Assembly: GCA_018004935.1 (NCBI GenBank)
Contig: JAGNBF010000001.1
Coordinates: 1-64,000, forward strand
Direction of reading: 5' to 3'
DNA from: Chloroflexota bacterium
GTDB lineage: Bacteria > Chloroflexota > Anaerolineae > Promineifilales > Promineifilaceae
Length of the DNA: 64,000 nucleotides
Shown one piece after another: positions 16,867 to 25,328 of the stretch. Both the position numbers and the translations under genes were made by a program. Positions within the stretch are counted from its first letter, which is position 1, and each line of letters starts with the position of its first letter. The notes under the pieces are model-generated. The model was given only the letters and a program-made list of their open reading frames with translations, was not told the DNA's origin and ran no database searches.

Positions 16867-17898
16867 ATGAGTGATACACCCTTCCACACACAAATTTGTT
16901 ATATGCTGGTATTTCCCTATGCCGCCAGCATTCAGGAACCGATCAAACCTATCCTGGGCTTAAAAGATGCCCCTTATTTCCAGCCAGTAGATATTGATGT
17001 GCAATCTTTATCCAGTGAAACGCTGGTGCTAGAAGGGATTACGATCACGGTTCAGCGACAGGTATTTGATGAATTGGTACAAATCATAGAGGGCTATTTT
17101 GTCTTGCCTGATGTACTGAGTGGGGTGGCGGTGCAAACTTGTGTGCGCCTGGAGGAAGCGTTACGAACACGCCTGCTTCCGGCCAATAACCAGATAGATG
17201 GGTTATATGAGGAGTACACCATTCTGCTCATACAAGGGGTAGCGCAATCGCCCGATGTGTTTGTAGAAGCACATAATCAACAACTGGCCCGTTTTTTGCG
17301 GCCGCAACGTGAAATCTTTGGCCCTTATGAAATCGAAGAAATACTTCTCTCTCGTGTTCGTTACTCCGAAGATGACCTCACCCTGGTAGATTGGGATGGG
17401 GCGATTATCATTGCCCCTGCTGGTGATTACCAATCTGATATTGAACTATTAAAAATTGGCAACTACCAATTACTCCGTTATCGCATGTTAGACAAAGTAA
17501 TAGAAGCGAACCTGGAAGCCATCAGTCAGAACTTTCAGGAAGGGAGCCGCCCATCCCTTCTGCCCAACCGTTCCCGCCGCACTTTACGTCAGGTGCTAGA
17601 ACAACGGCTTTCCCTGGTTCTCAACTTTGAACGTATTGACCAAAACCTGCTCCTCATCGGTGACTGGTACACAGCTAAACTGTACAAAGTCATCCACGAT
17701 GAGTTTTATCTAGATGACTGGCAGGATACCATCAAAAACAAACTGGATAGCCTGCAATCCATTATTCAGATTGTGCAAGACAACTTTTCTGTTTCCTGGG
17801 CCAGCTTCATCGATCTGCTTCAGGTAGTGGGGTGGTTGCTTTTGTTAATCGGTTACATTATCCTGTTCTTTATTGATGTTCAGGCATACTTACCCTAA
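16867..17898 (+). CDS. Membrane-anchored DUF155/RMD1-like protein
   Basis: The 343-residue protein has a soluble alpha/beta body and one C-terminal membrane helix (about 318-340, WLLLLIGYIILFF). The order of elements resembles the RMD1/DUF155 family: an acidic strand VDWDGAIIIAP, a helix around NYQLLRYRMLDKVIEANL, a helix with LYKVIHDEFYLDDWQDTIKNKLDSLQSIIQ, then the membrane helix. The similarity is by eye and unproven. A TTG nine bases upstream could also start translation. It lies 66 bases after the PPDK_N protein on the same strand and may be co-transcribed. Confidence 0.65.
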   Translation: MSDTPFHTQICYMLVFPYAASIQEPIKPILGLKDAPYFQPVDIDVQSLSSETLVLEGITITVQRQVFDELVQIIEGYFVLPDVLSGVAVQTCVRLEEALRTRLLPANNQIDGLYEEYTILLIQGVAQSPDVFVEAHNQQLARFLRPQREIFGPYEIEEILLSRVRYSEDDLTLVDWDGAIIIAPAGDYQSDIELLKIGNYQLLRYRMLDKVIEANLEAISQNFQEGSRPSLLPNRSRRTLRQVLEQRLSLVLNFERIDQNLLLIGDWYTAKLYKVIHDEFYLDDWQDTIKNKLDSLQSIIQIVQDNFSVSWASFIDLLQVVGWLLLLIGYIILFFIDVQAYLP

Positions 17899-18383
17899 AG
17901 GTAACTGTTCCGTTGCGTTACATCAACGGATTGAGTCCACTGAAAAAAGGTCAAAACAGTTAAAAGTCCGGTTTCTTTTTCTCTGGAAGCGTCGGTTAAA
18001 TTAGTCAGAAACCGGGCTTTTTGCAGTAGACTCACGGATTAGGAAATAAACGGATTTTGCAGAGGCCACTCTTAATCCATTCCTTTCAAAATCCGGGATT
18101 TTTAGGAATTCAGGGGTTGCCACCATATGTACGGGCTGGCCTTGTGCCTGCCCCGTGTGGGGCAACCACAAGGGTTGCCCGTACCCCACGAAATCCCGAA
18201 GAGTCAAAACCCGTTGTTATAACCCAAAATGGTCCAATATAGTCTCTGGACGGAACAGTTACCCCTAAAGAATGGCAATTAAACAACCGACTCACCAAAA
18301 GTGGCTCGGTCAGGAGACAGGCCACAGCTTATCCAGGTTAACAAGTTGATAGCTGAGCGGCTCTATTTAGAGGAGATCAAACC
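17899..18383. repeat. Nested intergenic repeats
   Basis: The GTTACATCAACGGATT repeat begins near 17918 and its far end (AGTCTCTGGACGGAACAGTTAC) is at about 18241-18262. Inside it lie an insertion carrying AGTCCGGTTTCTTTTTCTCT and AGAAACCGGGCTTTTTGCAG (about 17963-18025) and, at about 18099-18205, a copy of the 115-bp family (GGGATTTTTAGGAATTCAGG ... GTACCCCACGAAATCCCGAA). A reverse GGTCTCCTGACC-family fragment is at about 18297-18325. AGAGGAG at 18370 is the next gene's ribosome site. Confidence 0.6.
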
Positions 18384-18818
18384 ATGTCCCGATTAAAAGA
18401 AGCAAAATTGGCAGAGATGACAATACCGGAATTGAAGGCCTTGTTGCAGGAGCAAGGGTTATCAACATCGGGTAATAAACAGGCCTTAATTGATCGTTTG
18501 TTAATGTCTAGCCCCACTGGCCCCGGAGTTATGGTCGTGGAAACCGTATCGGCACGGCGCTCTAAAAAGGGCACCCTGCCACCCCCCCCCGCAGAAGAAG
18601 TCGTGCCGCCTGAGGCACCTATCAGTGAAGAAATAATAACCCCTGCCACCCCCCCCATCCCCGAAGAACCCGCCCAGAACGACGCGGCCGCACTCATTGC
18701 CCAACTTAAAGAATTAGTTGCCCAGGCCCAGGACGCCGTCTTCGCCGCCCAAGAAGTACTCGCGGCCGCGCAGGCCAAAAAGAAAGAGAAAAAAGGGAAA
18801 AAGAAAAACAAAAAATAA
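18384..18818 (+). CDS. SAP-domain protein with lysine-rich tail
   Basis: The 144-residue protein starts with a SAP domain (about residues 8-42, LAEMTIPELKALLQEQGL then NKQALIDRL), a helix-extended-helix fold usually linked to nucleic-acid binding. This is followed by a Pro/Glu-rich linker (about 60-95), an Ala/Gln helix (about 97-128) and a highly basic end with repeated KKKEKK. AGAGGAG precedes the ATG. Two GCGGCCGC octamers encode AAA in the helix. A DNA- or RNA-associated role is an inference. Confidence 0.8.
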   Translation: MSRLKEAKLAEMTIPELKALLQEQGLSTSGNKQALIDRLLMSSPTGPGVMVVETVSARRSKKGTLPPPPAEEVVPPEAPISEEIITPATPPIPEEPAQNDAAALIAQLKELVAQAQDAVFAAQEVLAAAQAKKKEKKGKKKNKK

Positions 18819-19390
18819 GCGGCCTTGCTGGGGCGTGGTTCAAAAGTTGACCAATGGCATGGGGGAAATCGTCCACTGAGCGATTCACCCCATCATCCTA
18901 TAAATTTGTAAAGCTAACCTGAACCATGCCCAAATTGGCCTGGTATGGATAGCCCGGCGGTTCAACTGGGCGTAGCACAGCCTTTCCAGGCTGTGCACTC
19001 TCTATACAGGCAGAGCCGGGCTTCGACAAGCTCAGCCCTCGAGGACGTGAATCGTTACGCCCATTTTTTGTTTTCACGAGAGGGCGAACAGCCTGAAAGG
19101 CTGTTCTACGGGTTGGGCCATTTTTCGAGCGTGCTCCTGGAGTCCAACGGTTTTTGAGAATTACTGGCTAATCTTGGAGTATACCCACGTTTTGTGGGAG
19201 ACCTGACAGGTTTCTAAAACCTGTCAGGTCTGTGCCCCACGATTTATGGGTATACTCCTAATCTTGAGGATGGTTGCCTCTTCCCTAAACCCATGTTATA
19301 TTTACCACCCTTGCCCGCTAATGTGGGCTATCTTTATGAATGAACGCCATCATCCCAATAGATGATGTTTAGTACGTGGAGAGGATTGTC
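18819..19390. repeat. Intergenic repeats upstream of rplS
   Basis: 18965-19060 combines the CGTAGCACAGCCTTTCCAGG unit with the GGGCTTCGACAAGCTCAGCC half of the TGAGCTTGTCGAAG family. 19088-19120 carries AACAGCCTGAAAGGCTGTTC. 19199-19232 is the GACCTGACAGG palindrome, itself bordered by GAGTATACCCACG and its complement TGGGTATACTC. No gene is seen; the GGAGAGGA at 19378 belongs to rplS. Confidence 0.6.
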
Positions 19391-19744
19391 ATGTCTGATT
19401 TGCTTTTAAAAGCCTTTGATTCCCCGGCAAATACCAATGTGCCGGAACTCCGGGTGGGAGATAGCGTAACCGTGTATGTACGAATCGTAGAAGGCAACCG
19501 GGAACGCACCCAGATGATTCGTGGCACCATTATTCGTCTGCGCGGTAGTGGCAACCAGCGCAATTTTACGGTGCGCCGCGTGGCGTCTAATAGCGTCGGA
19601 GTAGAACTGACTTTTTTGACCCGCTCCCCACGCATTGAAAAAATTGAAGTGCACCGTCATGCCCATGTCCGTCGGGCGCAGTTGTATTATCTGCGTGATC
19701 TCACCGGCAAAGCGGCCCGTCTGCGCGAAAAACGTATCAACTAA
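19391..19744 (+). CDS. rplS: 50S ribosomal protein L19
   Basis: The 117-residue protein carries the L19 signatures [19 protein letters not shown] and [18 protein letters not shown], with the basic end [21 protein letters not shown]19 sits at the 30S-50S interface. The ATG at 19391 is chosen over a GTG at 19376 because GGAGAGGA lies directly upstream and the GTG would overlap that site. A strong hairpin terminator follows. Confidence 0.97.
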   Translation: MSDLLLKAFDSPANTNVPELRVGDSVTVYVRIVEGNRERTQMIRGTIIRLRGSGNQRNFTVRRVASNSVGVELTFLTRSPRIEKIEVHRHAHVRRAQLYYLRDLTGKAARLREKRIN

Positions 19745-19781
19745 ACCACTTACCTGGTGCAGATGATCTATAACCAATAAC

Positions 19782-19813
19782 AAAGTGATAGCCCCCTGGC
19801 TATCACTTTTTTT
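19782..19813 (+). terminator. Rho-independent terminator after rplS
   Basis: Perfect 12-base stem AAAGTGATAGCC / GGCTATCACTTT with a four-base loop, followed by a run of T. Confidence 0.9.
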
Positions 19814-19843
19814 GTTGGTGCGCCCCAGGCAAACAGGAAAACC

Positions 19844-20578
19844 ATGTCTCGCAAGCCCATTATCGGTTGTACCACCTACCGCAAAACCACCGGTCACAAC
19901 CCACCGCTAGATATTTACGGCCTGATGCCCGCTTATCTGGAGGCAATCGCGGCCGCGGGGGGCATTCCGGTTATGTTCCCCTTGGGGTTAGATGAAGGGG
20001 ATTTATTCGCCCTATTGCATCGTGTGGATGGCTTACTTCTGCCCGGCGGGGGTGACATTGATCCCCGGCGCTATGGAGGTAATGATTCTGTCCCCTCTCT
20101 ATATGACATTAGCCCCGTGCGCGATGAGACGGAAATTCGGTTAGTGCATCATGCTCTCAACACCGGCAAACCACTCCTGGCAATTTGTCGGGGGCATCAG
20201 GTGCTAAATGTAGCCCTGGGGGGAACCCTCTGGGAAGATATAGCTGACCTTATGCCCAATGCCATTTGCCATGATTATTACCACCTCTTCCCCCGAAATC
20301 ACACCCCCCATGAAGTTCAGGTAAAACCGGATACCCAACTGGCCCGGCTATTAGGTACAACGTGTACCCGAGTAAATAGCCTACACCATCAAGGAATTAA
20401 AGAATTAGCCCCGGGTCTCATCGCGGCCGCGGCCGCCCCTGATGGTCTGATTGAAGCCGCCGAACTACCAGGACACCCCTTTGCCCTCAGTGTCCAGTGG
20501 CATCCTGAAAACCTGGTGCAAGATGACCCCCAAATGCACCAGTTATTTGCCGGTTTCGTTAGCAGTTGTCTGGCATGA
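19844..20578 (+). CDS. Gamma-glutamyl-gamma-aminobutyrate hydrolase family protein (class I glutamine amidotransferase-like)
   Basis: The 244-residue protein is a peptidase C26/PuuD-type hydrolase that cleaves gamma-glutamyl amides. It has the oxyanion segment GLLLPGGGDIDPRRYG, the nucleophile elbow LLAICRGHQVLN with Cys at about residue 115, and the His-Glu pair in LSVQWHPEN. A paralogue at 33163-33879 shares these elements and lies in a permease/ligase cluster; this copy stands beside rplS without pathway partners. A doubled GCGGCCGCGGCCGC encodes its AAAAA run near residue 195. Confidence 0.88.
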   Translation: MSRKPIIGCTTYRKTTGHNPPLDIYGLMPAYLEAIAAAGGIPVMFPLGLDEGDLFALLHRVDGLLLPGGGDIDPRRYGGNDSVPSLYDISPVRDETEIRLVHHALNTGKPLLAICRGHQVLNVALGGTLWEDIADLMPNAICHDYYHLFPRNHTPHEVQVKPDTQLARLLGTTCTRVNSLHHQGIKELAPGLIAAAAAPDGLIEAAELPGHPFALSVQWHPENLVQDDPQMHQLFAGFVSSCLA

Positions 20579-20946
20579 GGAAAGCAGAAGGGTTCGTTCG
20601 CAAACAACTTTTTTCGGGGCATTCGCCCCGAAAAATGCCCCATTGGAATTCCCCCCTGCCGATTCCCGAGGGAAGGGGGGATGGGGTCAATGAATGCGTT
20701 ACCCGATTAAAAATTTAATGAACAATGACCGCCGGGCGGATTAAGGGAATGCTTACCCTTCAAATTGAGAATTACTACATCCTACTGACCGCCATTGGCA
20801 CGGAAAAGGGAATCTGGTAAACTTGCCCATTGTAGCAAACACCCATTTGTTTACATTCAATAAATCAACTGTTTCATCGGGCGAGAGTAAATGACCCTTC
20901 TGTGTCTCTCTGTGCCTGTTGTTAATCAGAATCTACACAGAAGGGG
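20579..20946. repeat. Partial GC-rich hairpin repeat and empty spacer
   Basis: 20605-20760 is a fragment of the hairpin module: TTTTTTCGGGGC/GCCCCGAAAAA, then CCCTGCCGATTCCCGAGGGA and ATTACCCGATT-type tail followed by AACAATGACCGCCGGGCGG. The rest, about 20770-20940, shows no feature I can name apart from AAGGGGG before rpsU. Confidence 0.55.
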
Positions 20947-21156
20947 GTGAGTAAACTGGCAAAAGTCGTACTCCGTTCTAACGAAACACCGGAACAACTG
21001 CTCCGTCGCTTTAACAAAGAAGTGACTAAGAGCCGCGTCCTGGCTGATGTCCGGCGTAAACGTTGGCACGTACCGAAGAGTGAACTGCGTCGCATCGCCA
21101 AGAAAAAAGCGATTCGTCGGCAAAAACGTGTCTCCAAGCAGAATGATACAGCGTAA
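20947..21156 (+). CDS. rpsU: 30S ribosomal protein S21
   Basis: The 69-residue basic protein matches S21: VVLRSNETPEQLLRRFNKEV then RRKRWHVPKSELRRIAKKKAIRRQKR. The longest frame begins at a GTG at 20947, but the AAGGGGG ribosome site directly abuts that codon. A CTG at 20956 would give the usual MAKV-type N-terminus at better spacing, so the true start is uncertain. A strong terminator follows. Confidence 0.93.
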   Translation: MSKLAKVVLRSNETPEQLLRRFNKEVTKSRVLADVRRKRWHVPKSELRRIAKKKAIRRQKRVSKQNDTA

Positions 21157-21185
21157 AACGGCCCGTCTTTGTTTGCGCGTAATCG

Positions 21186-21218
21186 CCCCTAAACATGTCC
21201 CCATGTTTAGGGGTTTTT
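21186..21218 (+). terminator. Rho-independent terminator after rpsU
   Basis: Perfect 12-base stem CCCCTAAACATG / CATGTTTAGGGG with a four-base loop, followed by TTTTTATTTT. Confidence 0.9.
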
Positions 21219-21245
21219 ATTTTAAGGCAACCAGGAAGGACAAGA

Positions 21246-21566
21246 ATGACTTGGGTGAAAACCATCTCTGATCATGTGGGGCAACAAGAGGATAAGTTTT
21301 ATAAAACAACCTTGTTCCGCGCCGACACCTTGTTGTTAGGTTTAAATTGCCTGGAGCCGGGTCAGGTACAAAAAGTGCATGACCATGCCGATCAGGATAA
21401 ATTTTATATGGTGGTGGAAGGTCGCGGCCGCTTTCAGGTTGGTGATGAAATATTTACCGCCACGGTCGGCCAGGTCATCTGGTCGCCAGCGGGTGTACCT
21501 CATGGCGTTACCAATGAGAGTGATACCCGATTGACATTGTTGGTAGGTATTGCTCCTGCCCCTTGA
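21246..21566 (+). CDS. Small cupin-domain protein
   Basis: The 106-residue single-domain cupin has the metal-binding motif 1 (LEPGQVQKVHDHADQDKFYMVVEG with two His, Asp/Glu) and motif 2 (GQVIWSPAGVPHGVTN with His). The substrate is unknown. The ATG at 21246 is used because GGAAGGA lies just upstream; the open frame extends back into the rpsU terminator, which excludes the longer form. Confidence 0.85.
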   Translation: MTWVKTISDHVGQQEDKFYKTTLFRADTLLLGLNCLEPGQVQKVHDHADQDKFYMVVEGRGRFQVGDEIFTATVGQVIWSPAGVPHGVTNESDTRLTLLVGIAPAP

Positions 21567-21589
21567 TAAGAATCAGTTTTCGTGTCTAT

Positions 21590-21775
21590 ACAGGTGGGGC
21601 ACAGCGATGCCTGAGTTTGTCGAAGGCGAAGTCGGGCTTCGGCAAGCTCAGCCCCCGAGGACGTGTGTAGTTACCAGTTTTCTACCTATGAGGGTAACTA
21701 CTAAGCCTGTTGCCTGAGCTTGTCGAAGGCAAACGGGCTTCGATAAGCTCAGCCCTCGAGAAGGTTAGTAGTTAC
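21590..21775. repeat. Two adjacent TGAGCTTGTCGAAG repeats
   Basis: Copies at about 21609-21665 and 21712-21765, each an inverted pair of TGAG(C/T)TTGTCGAAG and CTTCG(G/A)(C/T)AAGCTCA, bordered by TAGTTAC. The second reaches to within a few bases of the next start codon. Confidence 0.65.
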
Positions 21776-21777
21776 TT

Positions 21778-22410
21778 ATGAGGCCTAAAGTGACTATTGG
21801 TGGGGTCGAATTTGACCTGAAGCTCACCCTGATTATCGTCTTAGGGACGATCCTGCCTATGCTGGATTGGTACAACCATACAATCTTCCCTATAAAAGCG
21901 TATGATCGGGTTGTGTTGTACTTCGTCATTCCGGCTATTGTCATCTGGGTTTTATTTGCAGAGCCACTCAGTAATTATGGTTTCAAATGGGGTAAATGGC
22001 CGGAAGGGATTCTTTGGGTGGTAGGTGTTTGTGCCATAATGGCGGTTATTCTGTACTTTGTTGCCCGCACACCAGCCATGATTGCTTATTACAAAACTCG
22101 TGCCCCGGAAAGTGTGCCTTATCTGATTTATATCACCGGGGTAGATCTGTTTGGTTGGGAGTTTATCTGGCGCGGATTGATGCTTTTTGGACTGGCGAAG
22201 GTGTTGGGGCCAGGGCCAGCCATTTTTTTACAGGCTGTCCCTTTTGCCTTCATGCACTTGAATAAACCGGAATTGGAAACGTTAACCACCATTTTTGGTG
22301 GGGCGGGTTTTGCTTTTATCGCCTGGCGCACAGATTCTTTTGTTTATCCCTTCTTCATTCATTGGTTTATCGCCGCGTTTACCCAACTGGTAGCCAGCGG
22401 CCGCATTTGA
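21778..22410 (+). CDS. CPBP-family intramembrane glutamic protease
   Basis: The 210-residue multi-spanning membrane protein has about six hydrophobic segments. The CPBP (Abi/Rce1-like) motifs appear in order: W-E-F-I-W-R-G (glutamate and arginine, about residues 128-134), FAFMHLNKPE with His, and FFIHWF with the second His. In this copy the double Glu of the classic EExxxR motif is reduced to a single Glu. The family includes prenyl-protein endopeptidases and bacteriocin self-immunity proteins; the substrate is unknown. Confidence 0.8.
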   Translation: MRPKVTIGGVEFDLKLTLIIVLGTILPMLDWYNHTIFPIKAYDRVVLYFVIPAIVIWVLFAEPLSNYGFKWGKWPEGILWVVGVCAIMAVILYFVARTPAMIAYYKTRAPESVPYLIYITGVDLFGWEFIWRGLMLFGLAKVLGPGPAIFLQAVPFAFMHLNKPELETLTTIFGGAGFAFIAWRTDSFVYPFFIHWFIAAFTQLVASGRI

Positions 22411-22461
22411 GGTCGTGAACAGGGGACAGCAATCTGTCTTACAATCGGTATATTGTTACTT

Positions 22462-23700
22462 ATGAAAACAGTCAATTTAACTTTAACGGGTATGGGGCAT
22501 GGGGGCGTAGCCCTGGGGCGGGACACCAAAGAGCGGGTCGTGTTTGTCCCTTTTGCTATTCCGGGAGAACGGGTTCAGGTGGGGTTGGAAGAAAACAAGG
22601 GCAAACATTTTCACCGCGGCCGCATCCAGACCCTTTTAGAAGCCTCACCGTATCGTACTGAACCCCTTTGTCCCCACTTTGGCACCTGTGGCGGTTGTCA
22701 TTTTCAGCACATTAAATATGGGCAACAACTTGTCTATAAACAAGGCGTTGTGGCCGAGCAGTTACAGCGTATCGGTGGCATTGCTCACCCGATGGTGCGT
22801 CCTACTCTGGCGAACCCTTCACCCTGGGCCTATAGCCTGGAACTCAATCTCTCACTTACGGCAGAGGGGGAACTGGGGCTGTGGTCGCCGCATCAACAGC
22901 AGGTTATCCCCATCAGTACCTGCCCGATTACCCAACCGGCCCTTGTCAGTTTGCGGGAGGATTTTGCTCTGGAGTTCCCTGGTTTGCGCCAGGTGATCTT
23001 ACGCCAGGGGCAAGACGAGGAATTAATGGTGGTGCTTGATCTGGGGGACAATGAGGCGCCGGAGTTGGAAGTGGATTTTCCCCTCTCGGTAGCGGTGTTA
23101 CTGCCGGATGGCGCGGCCGCGACGCTAATCGGCGATGCGTATCTGGTACAAAGTGTCAAAGGACGAGAGTACCGGGTATCACCTGGTTGCTATTTTCCCC
23201 CCAGTCTGGCCGCGGCCGCATTACTGATTGATACCGTTCTCCACTACACCCAATTTCAAGGCACAGAACAGGTATTAGAGATGTATAGTGGCGTTGGTTT
23301 CCTCACCAGTTGGCTGGCCCCCAAATGTGCTTCTTGGGTAGCTATTGAACAAAACCCTGATGCGGTGGCTGACGCGGCCGCGAATCTGGAAGATACGGAA
23401 AATGTAACGCTATATGAAGGGGATGCCGCCGAGATTTTACCCGAATTAGATCTGCAACCGGACTGGCTGGTAGTGAATCCTCCCGCTCAGGGAATGAGTA
23501 AAGAGGTGGTGGATTGGATTCGCGGCCGCAGGCCCCCCCATTTACTCTACATCAGTTCTGAACTTTCTACTTTGGCGCGTGATGGTAAAGGATTAGTCGA
23601 GGGCGGGTATCATCTGGTCGAAGTGCAACCGTTGGATATGCGGCCGCAGACCTACCATGTCGAAACCATATCCCTCTGGGAATTACCCCCCTCGCCTTAA
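22462..23700 (+). CDS. TrmA/RlmD-like class I RNA methyltransferase lacking the catalytic cysteine
   Basis: The 412-residue protein has an N-terminal TRAM domain (about 5-55), a CxxxxCGGCxxxH iron-sulfur segment (CPHFGTCGGCHFQH, about 75-88) and a SAM-binding fold (VLEMYSGVGFLTSWLA). The family makes 5-methyluridine in tRNA or 23S rRNA. The usual SCNPxTLARD nucleophile motif reads YISSELSTLARD here, with Ser in place of Cys, and the DPPRxG motif reads NPPAQG; the catalytic Glu segment HVETISL remains. It may be inactive or have changed chemistry. A TATATT seven bases before the ATG suggests a leaderless mRNA. Five or more GCGGCCGC octamers are present. Confidence 0.85.
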   Translation: MKTVNLTLTGMGHGGVALGRDTKERVVFVPFAIPGERVQVGLEENKGKHFHRGRIQTLLEASPYRTEPLCPHFGTCGGCHFQHIKYGQQLVYKQGVVAEQLQRIGGIAHPMVRPTLANPSPWAYSLELNLSLTAEGELGLWSPHQQQVIPISTCPITQPALVSLREDFALEFPGLRQVILRQGQDEELMVVLDLGDNEAPELEVDFPLSVAVLLPDGAAATLIGDAYLVQSVKGREYRVSPGCYFPPSLAAAALLIDTVLHYTQFQGTEQVLEMYSGVGFLTSWLAPKCASWVAIEQNPDAVADAAANLEDTENVTLYEGDAAEILPELDLQPDWLVVNPPAQGMSKEVVDWIRGRRPPHLLYISSELSTLARDGKGLVEGGYHLVEVQPLDMRPQTYHVETISLWELPPSP

Positions 23701-23726
23701 TGCTCTCTTAACAAGGTTGTTATGCT

Positions 23727-23766
23727 TACAAACCTGACAGGTTTTCTGAAAACTTGTCAGGTTTAT
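23727..23766. repeat. CTGACAGG palindromic repeat
   Basis: AACCTGACAGGTTTTCTG paired with AAAACTTGTCAGGTTT, a slightly decayed copy of the 11232 and 45567 palindrome. Confidence 0.6.
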
Positions 23767-23843
23767 CACCAGATCTTCGTTAAAGTACATTCGCGACAGG
23801 GCGAAAACAGCGTGATCAATATGATTTTTTTGAGGAGCAACCC

Positions 23844-24617
23844 ATGACCTACGAACACATCCTTACCCGTACTGAAGGGCGTGTGGGCATCGCCCAATTA
23901 AACCGCCCGAAAGCCCTAAATGCCCTTAACCGGGAACTCATGGCCGAATTATTGACCGCCCTGAATCAGTTTGATACGGACCCGGCTATCGGTGCAATGA
24001 TCGTTACCGGCAATGAACGTGCCTTTGCCGCAGGTGCTGACATCAAACAAATGGCTGAAGCTACGCCTGTCACCATGTTAGATAATCCGTTTATTGATTA
24101 TTGGGATCGTTTGCGCCGCCTCAATAAACCAGTTATTGCCGCCATTTCCGGCTTTGCTCTAGGGGGCGGTTGCGAACTCGCCATGGCCTGCGACATGATC
24201 ATTGCCAGCGAGACGGCTCAATTTGGTCAGCCAGAAATCAATATTGGCGTGATTCCCGGAGCTGGGGGTACACAACGAATGACCCGTGCTGTGGGCAAAG
24301 CCCTGGCGATGGAAATTGTTCTAAATGGCCGCTTCCTCACCGCCCCCGAAGCCGCACATTACGGCCTCGTCAATCATGTTTATCCGGTAGAAGTGTATCT
24401 GGATGAGGCGATCAAACTGGCGAATCAAATCGCTAATCGCGCTCCCGTAGCCGTGCGCCTGGGGAAAGAAGCCGTCAACGTTGCCGATGAAATGTTTCTG
24501 CAAGCTGGTCTGGCCCATGAACGGCGTCTGTTTTATATGTTATTTGCCACAGAGGATCAGAAAGAGGGGATGGACGCTTTTATTAACAAACGTCCAGCAA
24601 ACTGGCAGGGAAAATAA
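23844..24617 (+). CDS. Enoyl-CoA hydratase/isomerase
   Basis: The 257-residue crotonase-fold protein hydrates trans-2-enoyl-CoA in beta-oxidation or related pathways. The oxyanion-hole segment FAAGADIKQMA (about 61-71) and GFALGGGCELAMACD (about 99-113) carry one catalytic Glu; the second Glu is in FGQPEINIGVIPGAGGTQR (about 128-146). Length is typical. GAGGAG precedes the ATG. No other fatty-acid oxidation gene is adjacent. Confidence 0.93.
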   Translation: MTYEHILTRTEGRVGIAQLNRPKALNALNRELMAELLTALNQFDTDPAIGAMIVTGNERAFAAGADIKQMAEATPVTMLDNPFIDYWDRLRRLNKPVIAAISGFALGGGCELAMACDMIIASETAQFGQPEINIGVIPGAGGTQRMTRAVGKALAMEIVLNGRFLTAPEAAHYGLVNHVYPVEVYLDEAIKLANQIANRAPVAVRLGKEAVNVADEMFLQAGLAHERRLFYMLFATEDQKEGMDAFINKRPANWQGK

Positions 24618-24643
24618 CACGGGGGGGGGAGTGTTAAACGAAT

Positions 24644-25324
24644 TCAGGCAGGTGATGTGACCCCGGCCAGGATTTGGGCACGGGTACGTACCGCATTGTT
24701 GGCTTCAATCACTCGCGCCAGCACGTCCTCTTCGGGCATTCCCTCATCAATAAACAACGGTTCGCCAATCGTTACATGGAGCCGGGCAAAGGGATAAGCC
24801 ACCAGATAACGATCCCAACGATTCATCTGATGCCCCCATTTTGTCCACACCCCTATAGGTAGAATAGCCGCCCTGGCTTTCCGGGCCAGGAAGGCGATGC
24901 CTGCCTTCGGCACAAAAGCCGGGCCATCTGGGCCATCTGGAAAGAGCACACTTTCCATACCCGCCTTGAGAGAACGTACCACTTTCAAGACGGCCCGCCC
25001 AGCGGCAACTGGATTACCCTGCATGTCTACGGCTATGGGCTGGCCCCCTATGCTTCGCCCCAGAACATCGAGGACATTAGAGCGATCATCACCTACGACA
25101 ATGGCCATGAAATTACGGGCATCTAAAAACTTGTCCCCAAAGTGCATGAAGCCCATCCCCATGCCATGCCAGCTTGTCCAGATACGTGGGCGGCCGCTTT
25201 CTTTGACTTTTTGTACGTTAGGCCACCCTTCCACCTGAAAATGGGCCGTACGAGTTACCAACCGAAAATAGGCGAATAGGGCATGGCCCTGAAAACGGAG
25301 CCATCGGGTATGAAAATCACTCAT
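24644..25324 (-). CDS. Lysophospholipid acyltransferase family protein (DUF374-like)
   Basis: The 226-residue protein resembles the DUF374/LPLAT group. It has a WHG segment in TSWHGMGMGFM in place of the HxxxxD box, then FPDGPDGPAFVPKAGIAFLARKA (substrate region) and ILPIGVW. It likely transfers an acyl chain to a lysolipid or lipid A-type acceptor. The ATG at 25324 is chosen because it lies just after the pssA stop (25329) and avoids overlap with that gene. It is probably co-transcribed with pssA. Confidence 0.82.
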   Translation of the reverse strand: MSDFHTRWLRFQGHALFAYFRLVTRTAHFQVEGWPNVQKVKESGRPRIWTSWHGMGMGFMHFGDKFLDARNFMAIVVGDDRSNVLDVLGRSIGGQPIAVDMQGNPVAAGRAVLKVVRSLKAGMESVLFPDGPDGPAFVPKAGIAFLARKARAAILPIGVWTKWGHQMNRWDRYLVAYPFARLHVTIGEPLFIDEGMPEEDVLARVIEANNAVRTRAQILAGVTSPA

Positions 25325-25328
25325 TATT

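Noticed and set aside
18377-18811. 144-residue minus-strand frame across the SAP gene
   Set aside because: Antisense of the SAP protein; Phe/Ser/Ala-rich composition reflects the Lys/Pro/Ala codons of the real gene.
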